Part shown: positions 10,460-20,682 of the stretch, piece after piece
Numbering within the stretch: position 1 is the stretch's first letter
How the letters are laid out: every line of letters begins with the position of its first letter
Origin: Caulobacter sp. Root1455
GTDB lineage: Bacteria > Pseudomonadota > Alphaproteobacteria > Caulobacterales > Caulobacteraceae
Direction of reading: 5' to 3'
DNA length: 64,000 nt
Assembly (NCBI RefSeq): GCF_001426905.1
Contig: NZ_LMFQ01000001.1
Span: 434,001-498,000, forward strand
The notes under the pieces: generated by a model
The model's database searches: none
What the model saw: the letters and a program-made list of their open reading frames with translations, nothing else
What the model was told of the DNA's origin: nothing
Position numbers and translations under genes: made by a program

Positions 10460-12241
10460 ATGACCATCGGTTCGAACACGACACGCAGAACCCTGCTGGC
10501 GGCCCTGCTGGCCCTGCCGGCGGCGGCGACCCTGAAGATCGACCGCGCCGTGGCCGCCGTGATGCGCCGGGCCCGTCCCGGAACGGCCGCCTGGCCGACG
10601 GACCAGCAGTGGGCGTCGCTGAACGCCGCGGTCGGCGGGCGGCTGAAGCCGGTGGTACCGCCCCGGCTCGACGGCCCCGAGGCCGCCAAATGGCTGGCCG
10701 ATCCCTTCTATGTCAGCGACCAGCCGGGCCTGACCCAGAGCTCGGGCTGGCTGGACGGCTGGACCTCGTCGCCCAGCGCCTGTGTCGTCCGCGCCGAGCA
10801 GGCCTCGGACGTCGCCCAGGCCGTGCGCTTCGCCGCCGAGCACCAGCTGCGCCTGGTCGTGCGCGGCGGGGCCCACAGCTACATGGGCGGCTCCAACGCC
10901 CCCGACTCCCTGCTGGTCTGGACCCAGGGCCTGCGCGACATCGCCCTGCACGAGGCCTTCACGCCCCAGGGCTCGAGCGCCGCGCCAACGCCCGCCGTCT
11001 CGGTCGGCGCCGGCTGCCTGTGGGTCGACGTCTACGACGCGGTGACCACCAAGGCCGGCCGCTACGTCCAGGGCGGGGGCTGCACCACCGTGGGCGTCGC
11101 CGGCCTGGTCCAGGGCGGCGGCTTCGGCAGCTTCTCCAAGGGTTTCGGCCTGGCCGCCGCCAGCCTGCTGGAGGCCGAGATCGTCACCGCCGACGGCGCG
11201 GTCCGCGTCGTCAACGCCAGCCAGGAGCCCGACCTGTTCTGGGCCCTGAAGGGCGGCGGCGGCGGCACGTTCGGGGTCGTCACCCGCCTGACCCTGAAGA
11301 CCCACGACCTGCCCGAGAGCTTCGGCGTCGTGAGCTGGACGATCAAGGCCTCGTCCGACACCGCGTTCCGCGACCTGATCGCCGCCTTCATCGCCCACTA
11401 CGCCGATCACCTGCTGAACCCGCACTGGGGCGAGCAGGTCCGCACCCACACCGACAACAGGCTGGAGGTCCAGATGGTCTTCCAGGGCCTGGACGTCGAG
11501 ACCGCCCGAGCCGCCTGGAAAGACTTGGCCGAGTTCGTGAAGGCGCGCCCGAAGGCCTATCAGGCCCCCGATCCCGTGGTGCTGGCCCTGCCCGCCCGCC
11601 ACTTCTGGAACCCGGCCGTCCTGGGCAAGTACGCCCCCGAGGCGATCAAGGTCAGCGATCGTCCCGGCGCGCGGCCGGGCGACTACTGGTGGGCCGGCGA
11701 CGGCGAGCAGGTCGGAGCCTTCTGGCACGCCTACACCTCGGCCTGGCTGCCGGCCTCGCTGCTGAAACCTCAGGATCAGGGCAAGCTGGTCGACGCCTGG
11801 TTCGCCGCCAGCCGCCACTGGACGGTGTCGTTCCATTTCAACAAGGGCTTGGCCGGCGCCTCGCCCGCGACCCTGGCCGCCTCGCGCGACACGGCGATGA
11901 ACCCGCAGGTGCTGGACGCCTTCGCCCTGGCGATCATCGCCGGGTCCGGCGACCCGGCCTATCCCGGCATGCCCGGTCCCGATCTGGCCGAGGCCCGCGA
12001 CCACGCCGTCCGCGTCCACAAGGCCATGGACGCCCTGAAGACCGCCGCCCCGGACGCCGGCGGCTACCTGTCGGAATGCGACTTCTTCACCCGCGACTGG
12101 CAAGCGTCCAGCTGGGGCGGCCACTGGACGCGGCTGGCGGCGATCAAGCAGCGCCACGACCCCGACGGCCTGTTCGTGGTCCACCACGGCGTCGGCAGCG
12201 AAAGGTGGAGCGCGGATGGCTTCACCCGGCGGGCCGGCTAG
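10460..12241 (+). CDS. Exported FAD-linked oxidase with BBE domain
   Basis: A 593-residue flavoprotein. The N-terminus has a twin-arginine type leader (NTTRRTLLAALLALPAAA), so it is probably folded with its cofactor and then exported. The FAD-binding type 4 domain is clear: VVRGGAHSYMGGS with the histidine that may carry covalent FAD, VGAGCLWVDVYDAV, and GGGCTTVGVAGLVQGGGFGSFSKGFG. The C-terminus has the berberine-bridge (BBE) motif near DPDGLFVVHHGVGSERW. Family members oxidise sugars, alkaloids and other alcohols with O2. The substrate is not known. It starts 131 bp after the MAPEG gene. Confidence 0.88.
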   Translation: MTIGSNTTRRTLLAALLALPAAATLKIDRAVAAVMRRARPGTAAWPTDQQWASLNAAVGGRLKPVVPPRLDGPEAAKWLADPFYVSDQPGLTQSSGWLDGWTSSPSACVVRAEQASDVAQAVRFAAEHQLRLVVRGGAHSYMGGSNAPDSLLVWTQGLRDIALHEAFTPQGSSAAPTPAVSVGAGCLWVDVYDAVTTKAGRYVQGGGCTTVGVAGLVQGGGFGSFSKGFGLAAASLLEAEIVTADGAVRVVNASQEPDLFWALKGGGGGTFGVVTRLTLKTHDLPESFGVVSWTIKASSDTAFRDLIAAFIAHYADHLLNPHWGEQVRTHTDNRLEVQMVFQGLDVETARAAWKDLAEFVKARPKAYQAPDPVVLALPARHFWNPAVLGKYAPEAIKVSDRPGARPGDYWWAGDGEQVGAFWHAYTSAWLPASLLKPQDQGKLVDAWFAASRHWTVSFHFNKGLAGASPATLAASRDTAMNPQVLDAFALAIIAGSGDPAYPGMPGPDLAEARDHAVRVHKAMDALKTAAPDAGGYLSECDFFTRDWQASSWGGHWTRLAAIKQRHDPDGLFVVHHGVGSERWSADGFTRRAG

Positions 12242-12262
12242 GTCTTTCGCACTTCCAACCGC

Positions 12263-12341
12263 TGTCATCCCGGACAAGGCCCGAAGGGCCGCCGATCCGG
12301 GACCGCCGGAAGCGCCTGCGTTCACGCGTCGGTCCCGGATC
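12263..12341. repeat. Intergenic inverted repeat, family D copy 1 (partial)
   Basis: The left arm TGTCATCCCGGACAAGGCC and the inner pair GATCCGGGACCG / CGGTCCCGGATC match the fuller element at 58735-58839, but the closing right arm is lost or diverged before the pmbA start. It fills the gap between the flavoenzyme gene and pmbA. Confidence 0.75.
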
Positions 12342-12377
12342 TTCGCGCTGCGCGCTCGTCCTCGTCCATAAGACCGC

Positions 12378-13709
12378 ATGGACGAAAACCTGTTGAACGA
12401 CGTGCTCGCCGCCGCGCGAACCGCTGGCGCCGACGCCGCCGAAGCCGTGTTCGCGCAACGCCAATCCCTCTCCGTCAGCGTTCGCCTGGGCGAGCTGGAG
12501 GAGGTCGAGCGCGAGGAGTCCCGCGACATCGGCCTGCGAGTGTTCGTCGGCAAGCAGAGCGCCACGGTGTCGGGCTCGGACATCTCGGCCGAGGGCCGCG
12601 CCAAGCTGATCGACCGGGCCGTGGCCATGGCCCGCCTGGCCCCCGAGGACCCCTACGCCGCCCTGGCCCCGGCCGAGCGTCTGGCGCGCGCGCCGTTCCG
12701 GGAGCTGGACCTCTATGACCCGACCGAGCCTTCGGCCGAGGCCCTGGAGGCCCAGGCTCGCGAGGCCGAAGCCGCCGCCCGCGCCACCCCGGGCGTGACC
12801 AATTCCGACGGCGGCTCGTCGTCGTGGAGCGCCTCGACCTGGCGGCTGGTCACCAGCGAAGGCTTTTCCGGCCTGCACCAGGCCAGCGGCTTCGGCGTCT
12901 CGGCCTCGGCCATCGCCGGCGAAGGGGCGGGCATGGAGCGCGGCGGCGAGGGCCGCTCGGCCCGCCACGCCAGCGACCTGCCCAGCCCGCGAAGCATCGG
13001 CGCCAAGGCCGGCGAACTGGCCGTCGCCAAGCTGAACCCCCGCAAGCTGGACTCGACCACCGCCCCGGTAATCTTCGAGAACCGCCTGGCCATCTCGCTG
13101 CTCAGCCCGCTGATCGGCGCGATCTCGGGCCCGTCGATCGCCCGCGGCACCTCGTTCCTGAAGGACAGGCTGGGCCAGCAGATCTTCGCCAAGGGCGTGA
13201 ACCTGCTGGACGACCCGTTCCGGCCGCGCGGCCTGGGCTCGGCGCCGTTCGACGACGAGGGCGTGGCCTGCGAGGCCCGCGCCCTGATCGACGACGGCGT
13301 GCTGACCACCTGGCTGATGAACATCAGCTCGGCCAAGCAGCTGGGCCTGGAAAGCACCGGCCACGCCTCGCGCGGCCTGGCCGGCCCGTCCGGCGTCTCG
13401 ACCCATAATCTGACGCTGCAGCCCGGCGACAAGGATCTGGCGGGCCTGATGGCCGACGCGGGGACCGGCCTGCTGGTGACCTCGATGTTCGGCCCCTCGT
13501 TGAACGGCAACACCGGCGACTGGTCGGTGGGCTGCTCGGGCTTCTGGTTCGAGAACGGCGTCTCGACCGGTCCGGTCACCGAGATCACCGTGGCCGGCAA
13601 CCTGATCGACATCTACGCCCGTCTGGTCCCCGGCTCGGACCTGGAGATCCGGGGGGCCAGCAACAGCCCGTCCCTGCTGGTCGACGCCCTGGCGATCGCC
13701 GGAAAATGA
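12378..13709 (+). CDS. pmbA: TldD/PmbA family metalloprotease, TldE-type subunit
   Basis: A 443-residue cytosolic protein of the PmbA/TldE family. It pairs with TldD to degrade or mature peptides; in E. coli the pair processes microcin B17 and destroys the CcdA antitoxin. Family segments seen are ESRDIGLRVFVGKQSATVSGSD near the N-terminus, NRLAISLLSPLIGAISGPSIARGTSFLKD in the middle, and the terminal SVGCSGFWFENG and TGPVTEITVAGNLIDI. No tldD gene is in the window; TldE does not carry the zinc site itself. It overlaps the next gene by four bases (ATGA). Confidence 0.93.
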   Translation: MDENLLNDVLAAARTAGADAAEAVFAQRQSLSVSVRLGELEEVEREESRDIGLRVFVGKQSATVSGSDISAEGRAKLIDRAVAMARLAPEDPYAALAPAERLARAPFRELDLYDPTEPSAEALEAQAREAEAAARATPGVTNSDGGSSSWSASTWRLVTSEGFSGLHQASGFGVSASAIAGEGAGMERGGEGRSARHASDLPSPRSIGAKAGELAVAKLNPRKLDSTTAPVIFENRLAISLLSPLIGAISGPSIARGTSFLKDRLGQQIFAKGVNLLDDPFRPRGLGSAPFDDEGVACEARALIDDGVLTTWLMNISSAKQLGLESTGHASRGLAGPSGVSTHNLTLQPGDKDLAGLMADAGTGLLVTSMFGPSLNGNTGDWSVGCSGFWFENGVSTGPVTEITVAGNLIDIYARLVPGSDLEIRGASNSPSLLVDALAIAGK

Positions 13710-14491
13710 CCGACCTGGACCTGATCCTCGCCGCGGCGCGCGAAGCCGGAGCCCTGGCGCTCTCGGCCCGCGAGGCTGGGCTGAAGATCTGGTCCAAGGA
13801 CGGCGGCTCGCCGGTCACCGACGCCGACCTGGCGGTGGACGCGCTGCTGAAGGACCGCCTGGGCGCGGCCCGGCCGGCCTATGGCTGGCTGTCGGAGGAG
13901 ACGGTCGACGATCCGGCCCGGCTGGTCACCGCGCGCCAGTTCGTCGTCGATCCGATCGACGGCACCCAGGCCTTCATGAAGGGCAAGCCCTGGTTCGCGG
14001 TGTCGATCGCCGTGGTCGAGAACGGCCGCCCTGTGGCCGGCGTGGTCCACGCTCCGGCCCTGGACGAGACCTATGTCGCCACCCTGGGCGGCGGCGTGTC
14101 GCTGAACGGCGCGGCGATCAGCCCCAGCGACACCGAAGACCTCGAGGACGCCGCCATGCTGGGCGACGCCAAGATGTTCATCCATCCGGCCTGGGCCAAC
14201 CCCTGGCCGCCGATGCGGGTCGAGAGCCGCAACTCGATCGCCTATCGCCTGTGCCTGGTGGCCGGCGGGGCCTTCGACGCGGCGGTCGCCCTGTCGCCCA
14301 AGAACGAGTGGGACCTGGCCGCCGCCGACCTGATCTGCGCCGAGGCCGGGGCGGTGCTGACCGACCACAAGGGCGCCGCCTTCCGCTATAATCGGGCGAA
14401 TCCGCTGCTTCCGAGCGTGGTTTGCGCCAATCGGGCGCTTCACCCGTTGATCCTGTCACGCGTCGGGCATATCGACCTGCCGCAACGATAA
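13706..14491 (+). CDS. cysQ: Inositol monophosphatase-fold phosphatase, CysQ-like
   Basis: A 261-residue Mg-dependent phosphatase. The metal and active-site motifs are present: WSKDGGSPVTDADLAVD, WLSEET (the EE pair), and the signature FVVDPIDGTQAFMKGKPWFAVSIAV with a second motif EWDLAAADLICAEAGA near residue 200. CysQ hydrolyses 3'-phosphoadenosine 5'-phosphate from sulfate assimilation; other members act on inositol phosphates, so the substrate is inferred. It is translationally coupled to pmbA through an ATGA overlap and is followed after 24 bp by a DUF4170 gene. Confidence 0.85.
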   Translation: MTDLDLILAAAREAGALALSAREAGLKIWSKDGGSPVTDADLAVDALLKDRLGAARPAYGWLSEETVDDPARLVTARQFVVDPIDGTQAFMKGKPWFAVSIAVVENGRPVAGVVHAPALDETYVATLGGGVSLNGAAISPSDTEDLEDAAMLGDAKMFIHPAWANPWPPMRVESRNSIAYRLCLVAGGAFDAAVALSPKNEWDLAAADLICAEAGAVLTDHKGAAFRYNRANPLLPSVVCANRALHPLILSRVGHIDLPQR

Positions 14492-14515
14492 CTTCCGCGC
14501 AGGAAATTCCACGCC

Positions 14516-14740
14516 ATGAGCGACAAGCAGCTTCTTCACCTCGTGATCGGCGGTGAACTGAAGAACGTTTCCGATATCGAGTTTCGCGACCTGAGCCAGG
14601 TCGAGTTCGTCGGCGCCTACGCCAACTACGCCGAGGCCCACAAGGCCTGGAAGGCCAAGGCCCAGGCCACGGTCGACAACGCCCACGCCCGGTACTTCAT
14701 CATCCACGCGCACAAGCTGCTGGATCCGAGCCTGGATTAG
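14516..14740 (+). CDS. DUF4170 family protein
   Basis: A 74-residue soluble protein with the DUF4170 pattern: LLHLVIGGEL, LSQVEFVGAYANYAEA, WKAKAQATVDNAHARYFIIHAHKLLDP. The family is largely confined to alphaproteobacteria and has no known function. It lies 24 bp after the CysQ-like gene on the same strand, so it probably shares its transcript. Confidence 0.88.
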   Translation: MSDKQLLHLVIGGELKNVSDIEFRDLSQVEFVGAYANYAEAHKAWKAKAQATVDNAHARYFIIHAHKLLDPSLD

Positions 14741-14752
14741 GATCTACCTGAA

Positions 14753-14892
14753 AGGTCCTCCCCCTGTGGGGGAGGTGTCGGCGCAGCCGACGGAGGGGGG
14801 AATATTCGGCAGGCGGTTGCGTCTCGACGCTCGATCCTAAAACTCCCCCCACCGATCGCTGCGCGATCGCCTCCCCCACAGGGGGAGGACCT
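14753..14892. repeat. Intergenic inverted repeat, family C copy 1
   Basis: The outer arms AGGTCCTCCCCCTGTGGGGG and their complement near 14873-14892 enclose sub-hairpins GTCGGCGCAGCCGAC and CGATCGCTGCGCGATCG. It sits exactly between the convergent ends of the DUF4170 gene and the phosphatase gene. Related copies are at 46946-47076 and 61930-62062. Confidence 0.9.
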
Positions 14893-14896
14893 AAAG

Positions 14897-15562
14897 CTAC
14901 TCCCGCCGCAAAAGCCCTTCCGTCACGATCCCGCCGATCATCCCGGCCCGGAAGTCGGCCTTGATCTTCACCGGATCGTAGTCGGGGCTCTCCACCCACT
15001 GGGTGAAGGTCAGGCCCTTGGGGGCGGCGTCCTTCAGGTAGCGCTCGAAGGTGTAGTCCAGCACCCCGGTCTTGCCCTGCTTGATGTGCAGGTACTTCAG
15101 CGACAGCTGCTCGATGGCTTCCTCGATCGGCAGGCCCAGGCGGTAGTGGGCGTAGAGCACGCTCATGATGCCGGCCCGGTCCGCGCCGGACTTGCAGTGC
15201 ATCAGGGCCGGATATTCGATCGACTCGAACAGGTCGCGGGCGCCCAGCACCCGCTCCTTGATCGGGACCTCGCGCGAGGTGATCACGAAGTCGACCATCT
15301 TCAGGCCGACCTTCTCGCAGGCGTATTTCTCCAGCGCGTAGAAGCTGCCGTCGAACCCGCCGCGCAGGTTGATGACGGTCTTGACGCCCTTCTTCTTCCA
15401 CTCGGCCAGCTGGTGCGGCCACGGCTGGTTGGTCCGGACCAGCTCCGGGCTGATCCAGTGGTCGTTCTTGAAACCCAGGCGCAGATAGGCGTGGTCGTTC
15501 CACAGATAGGAGAGATAGGTGCGAAAGCGCCCCCAGCGGGTTGTGGTGTCGTAGCTGGGCAA
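14897..15562 (-). CDS. Tyrosine/dual-specificity phosphatase family protein
   Basis: A 221-residue protein with the Cys-based phosphatase loop HCKSGADRAG near residue 122, matching HCxxGxxR with Cys123 and Arg129. The preceding KTVINLRGG and the acid-loop region fit the DSP/DUF442-like group. It may act on phosphoproteins or phospholipids; the neighbouring envelope operon, transcribed away from it, makes a lipid phosphate substrate possible but this is inference. No ATG fits the N-terminus. I chose TTG at 15562 because AAGGA lies 8 bases before it (15571-15575 on the plus strand); an in-frame CTG further upstream is less likely. Confidence 0.85.
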   Translation of the reverse strand: MPSYDTTTRWGRFRTYLSYLWNDHAYLRLGFKNDHWISPELVRTNQPWPHQLAEWKKKGVKTVINLRGGFDGSFYALEKYACEKVGLKMVDFVITSREVPIKERVLGARDLFESIEYPALMHCKSGADRAGIMSVLYAHYRLGLPIEEAIEQLSLKYLHIKQGKTGVLDYTFERYLKDAAPKGLTFTQWVESPDYDPVKIKADFRAGMIGGIVTEGLLRRE

Positions 15563-15700
15563 ACGGGCGATCCTTCGTGAATGCGGGCTAAATAGGCGCC
15601 ACAGCCCTGTAATGCAAAAGCCACAGCGCCGCACCCCCGCCGCAATGATTGGCCATTGCCCAGCTTGACAGTACGGCCCCGAAATCCGACCCCTGGCCCC

Positions 15701-17475
<1,775 letters not shown>

Positions 17476-17479
<4 letters not shown>

Positions 17480-18189
17480 GGCCGCTGCGTTCGCCCTGGG
17501 TGATGATCCTGCTGGCCAACCTGATGGCCGGCTATCTGCGGCTGGTCTACGCCACCCTGCGCTGGACCCGCGAAGGCCAGGAGCACGCCCAGGCGGTGTG
17601 GGCGCAAAGCCTGCGCGACAAGAGCGGGGCGATCCTGGCCCTGTGGCATTCGCGCGTGCCGGTGGGGCCGTCGACCTGGCCGCAGGGGGCCGACAAGCCG
17701 CGGATCCGCGTGCTGGTCTCGCAATCGCGCGACGGCGAGTTCATCGCCCGCACGATCAGCAAGCTGGGCTTCCCCTCGATCCGCGGCTCGTCGGTCAAGA
17801 AGACCGACACCGCAAAAAACAAAGGCGGCGAGCAGGCTTTCCGCGACATGGTCAAATGGGTGCGCGACGGCGGGGCCATGGCCATCACGCCGGACGGCCC
17901 GCGCGGTCCGGTCGAGGAGATGCAGAAGGGCGCCCTGGCCCTGGCCAGGATGACCGGCGCGCCGGTGCTGTTCGTCGGCCTGGCCATGAAGCCGTGCATC
18001 CGCCTCGACACCTGGGACCGCACCATCATCCCCCTGCCCTTCGCCAAGGCCGCCATGGTCTGGGACGGACCGGTGACCATGGGCCGCGACGACGACCCCG
18101 ACGTACTGGTGGGAACCTGGGCGGCGCGGCTGTCGGCCGTGAACCGGCGGGCGGAGGCGCTGGTGGGGGAGACGGCGGTCAGGGACTAG
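17476..18189 (+). CDS. DUF374 lysophospholipid acyltransferase-type protein
   Basis: A 237-residue protein of the DUF374 group within the LPLAT superfamily. An N-terminal hydrophobic segment (MILLANLMAGYLRLVYATL) precedes the acyltransferase core: LWHSRVP in place of the usual HxxxxD block, VLVSQSRDGEFIARTISKLGF, RGSS and AITPDGPRGP. Such proteins are found in lipid A clusters and are thought to move acyl chains in lipid A or phospholipid synthesis. The start is a TTG at 17476 that overlaps the ABC gene stop (TTGA), and no ATG fits, so translation is probably coupled. Confidence 0.87.
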
Positions 18190-18212
18190 GTCCGAGGACC
18201 GAGGCTCACTCC

Positions 18213-18332
18213 CTTGCCCCCACCTGACCGCTTCGCGGTCTGTCCGCCCCCATGGGGGGCGGAGGACGCGCGCACGAAGCCTCTTTTCCCCTATGGGGGA
18301 AGACGACCGCGAAGCGGTCCGTAGGGGGCAAG
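18213..18332. repeat. Intergenic inverted repeat, family B copy 1
   Basis: The outer arms CTTGCCCCC and GGGGGCAAG enclose GACCGCTTCGCGGTC, CCGCCCCCATGGGGGGCGG and TTCCCCTATGGGGGAA sub-hairpins. It lies between the DUF374 gene and the cation exporter gene. Copies with the same order of parts are at 21694-21808 and, inverted, at 57178-57306. Confidence 0.9.
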
Positions 18333-18391
18333 CGTGTGAACCTCCAGGGATGACGGTTGAAAGGGTGAGGGCTTGGTGGGATGTAGACCCC

Positions 18392-19402
18392 ATGCCGCAC
18401 GACCACGCCGACCACGCTCACGACCACCATGATCACGATCATGGTCACGACCATTCCCACGGTCACGACCACGGCCACCACCACCACGGCCCCGGCGGCC
18501 ACAGCCATGCGCCCAAGGATTTCGGCCGGGCCTTCGCGATCGGCGCGGCGCTGAACATCGGCTTCGTCATGGCCGAGACCGCCGCCGGCCTGATGACCCA
18601 TTCGCTGGCCCTGCTGGCCGACGCCGGCCACAATCTGTCCGACGTGCTGGGCCTGTTCATGGCCTGGGGCGCGGTGATCCTGGCCAAGAGGGCTCCGGGC
18701 GGACGCCACACCTACGGCCTGCGCAAGGGCACGATCCTGGCCTCGCTGACCAACGCCGTGGTGCTGCTGGTGGCGATCGGGGCCATCGCCTGGGAGGCCG
18801 TGCGCCGCTTCGCCGATCCGCAACCGATCCAGGCCGGGCCGGTGATGATCGTCGCGGGGATCGGCATCGTCATCAACACCGCCACGGCGCTGATGTTCAT
18901 GAGGGGCTCCAAGGACGACCTGAACATCCGCGGGGCCTTCCTGCACATGGCCGCCGACGCGGCCATCTCGGCCGGGGTGGTGGTGGCCGCCGCCGTGATG
19001 TGGTTCACCGGCTGGCTGTGGCTGGACCCGGTGGTCAGCCTGGGCATCGTGGCGGTGATCGTGCTGGGCACTTGGAGTCTGCTGCGCGACTCGCTGGACC
19101 TGGCCCTGGACGCCGCCCCGCGCGGCATCGACCCCAAGGCGGTCAAGGACTGGCTGACCGCCCGCCCCGGCGTCACCGAGGTGCATGACCTGCACATCTG
19201 GGCGATGAGCACCACCGAGACCGCCATGACCGCCCACCTGGTGCGCCCCCTCGGGGCCGGCATGGTCGGCGAGGACCTCGACGCCTTCCTGCACGACGCC
19301 TGCGCCGAACTGAACAGCCGGTTCAACATCGGTCACGTCACGCTGCAGGTCGAGCACGGCGGCGCGGCGTCCTGCCGACTGGCCCCCGCGGACGTGGTGT
19401 GA
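18392..19402 (+). CDS. Cation diffusion facilitator, Zn/Co exporter type
   Basis: A 336-residue inner membrane protein. The first 45 residues hold about twenty histidines with Asp and Gly, a probable metal-binding tail. Six membrane helices follow, with the metal site residues in LALLADAGHNLSDV (helix 2, HxxxD) and AFLHMAADAAISAGVV (helix 5). The C-terminal cytoplasmic domain ends with HDLHIWAMS. This matches zinc/cobalt CDF exporters such as CzcD/DmeF. I chose ATG at 18392 directly before the His tail; ATG at 18350 is an alternative. Its stop overlaps the waaA start, so the transporter is embedded in the lipid A operon. Confidence 0.93.
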   Translation: MPHDHADHAHDHHDHDHGHDHSHGHDHGHHHHGPGGHSHAPKDFGRAFAIGAALNIGFVMAETAAGLMTHSLALLADAGHNLSDVLGLFMAWGAVILAKRAPGGRHTYGLRKGTILASLTNAVVLLVAIGAIAWEAVRRFADPQPIQAGPVMIVAGIGIVINTATALMFMRGSKDDLNIRGAFLHMAADAAISAGVVVAAAVMWFTGWLWLDPVVSLGIVAVIVLGTWSLLRDSLDLALDAAPRGIDPKAVKDWLTARPGVTEVHDLHIWAMSTTETAMTAHLVRPLGAGMVGEDLDAFLHDACAELNSRFNIGHVTLQVEHGGAASCRLAPADVV

Positions 19403-20682
19403 GCCTTCCCCTGTCCCTGGCGCTCTATCGCGCGGCGACCACCGCGCTGGAGCCGTTCGCGCCCCTGCTGCTGGAACGCCGCGCCAAGGCCGGCAAGGAG
19501 GACCGCGCGCGGCTGCACGAGCGCCTGGCCCGGCCGACCATCCCGCGCCCCGACGGTCGGCTGGTCTGGCTGCACGGCGCCAGCGTCGGCGAGAGCCTGT
19601 CGATCCTGCCCTTGGTTGAACGCCTCCGAGCCGAGCGGCCGGACGCCGCGGTGTTGGTGAGCTCCGGCACGGTCACCTCCGCCGAACTGCTGGCCCGCCG
19701 CCTGCCGGCCGGGGCGATCCACCAGTTCCTGCCGGTCGACACCCCCGGCGGCGCCCGGCGGTTCCTCGATCACTGGCGACCGGACCTGGCGGTGTTCGTC
19801 GAGAGCGAGCTGTGGCCCAACCTGCTGCTGACCGCCAAGGCGCGCGGGGTGAAGCTGGCCCTGGTCTCGGCCAAGCTGTCGGACAAGAGCTATGCCGGCT
19901 GGCAGGCCCGTCCGTTCGCGGCCCATGAGCTGTTCAGCGGCTTCGACCTGATCCTGGCCCAGGACGGCCGCGCCGCCGACCGGCTCACCGCCCTGGGCGG
20001 AATGGTGGCTGGCGAGGCCGACCTGAAGTTCGGCTCGGCCCCGCTGCCCGTCGACGAGGCGGCCCTGGCCGGCCTGCGCGCGCGGCTGGGCGAGCGGCCG
20101 ATGCTGCTGGCCGCCAGCACCCATCCGGACGAGGACGAGATCGTGCTGGACGCCTGGCGCGCCCTGGCCGCCAACAAAGACTACGGGCGGCCGCGTCTGG
20201 TGATCGTCCCGCGCCATCCCGAACGCGGCCCGGCCGTCGCGGACCTGGCCCTGGCGACCGGCGCCACGGTCAGCCTGCGCAGCCGGGAGCCCGACAGCTC
20301 GGCCGAGATCATCGTCGCCGACACCCTGGGGGAGCTCGGCCTGTGGTACCGGCTGGCGGATCTGGCCCTGGTGGCCGGCAGCCTGGTGACGGGGATCGGC
20401 GGCCACAATCCGCTGGAGCCGGCGCGTCTGGACTGCCCGATCGTCTCGGGCCCGCATGTCGAGAACTGGCTGACCGCCTATGCCGATCTGCGGGCCGCCG
20501 ACGGCGTGGCCTTCGCCGACGCCTCGGTGCTGGGCGCGCGGCTGGCCGATCTGCTGGCTGGGCCGGAAATCCTGAAGCTGCAGGCGGCCCGCGCCCAGGC
20601 CTTCGTCGCCCGGCGCGACGCCGAGGCCCGGGCGGGCCTGGACCGCATCCTCGCGCTGCTGGACGCGGAGGCGGAGGCATGA
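19399..20682 (+). CDS. waaA: 3-deoxy-D-manno-octulosonic acid (Kdo) transferase
   Basis: A 427-residue GT-B glycosyltransferase that moves Kdo from CMP-Kdo to lipid A precursor at the inner face of the inner membrane. Landmarks are the N-terminal membrane-associated helix, WLHGASVGESLSILPLVE near residue 54, HQFLPVDTPGGARRFLDHW, ESELWPNLLL with the catalytic Glu, and the C-terminal SLVTGIGGHNPLEPA. The start is GTG at 19399, overlapping the CDF stop (GTGTGA). It overlaps lpxK by four bases at the other end. The kdsB gene that makes its donor is at the end of this window. Confidence 0.96.
   Translation: MSLPLSLALYRAATTALEPFAPLLLERRAKAGKEDRARLHERLARPTIPRPDGRLVWLHGASVGESLSILPLVERLRAERPDAAVLVSSGTVTSAELLARRLPAGAIHQFLPVDTPGGARRFLDHWRPDLAVFVESELWPNLLLTAKARGVKLALVSAKLSDKSYAGWQARPFAAHELFSGFDLILAQDGRAADRLTALGGMVAGEADLKFGSAPLPVDEAALAGLRARLGERPMLLAASTHPDEDEIVLDAWRALAANKDYGRPRLVIVPRHPERGPAVADLALATGATVSLRSREPDSSAEIIVADTLGELGLWYRLADLALVAGSLVTGIGGHNPLEPARLDCPIVSGPHVENWLTAYADLRAADGVAFADASVLGARLADLLAGPEILKLQAARAQAFVARRDAEARAGLDRILALLDAEAEA

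Noticed and set aside
14753..14892. CRISPR array suggested by the repeated GGGGGAG units
   Set aside because: The repeats are inverted, not direct, have no regular spacers and no cas genes are present.
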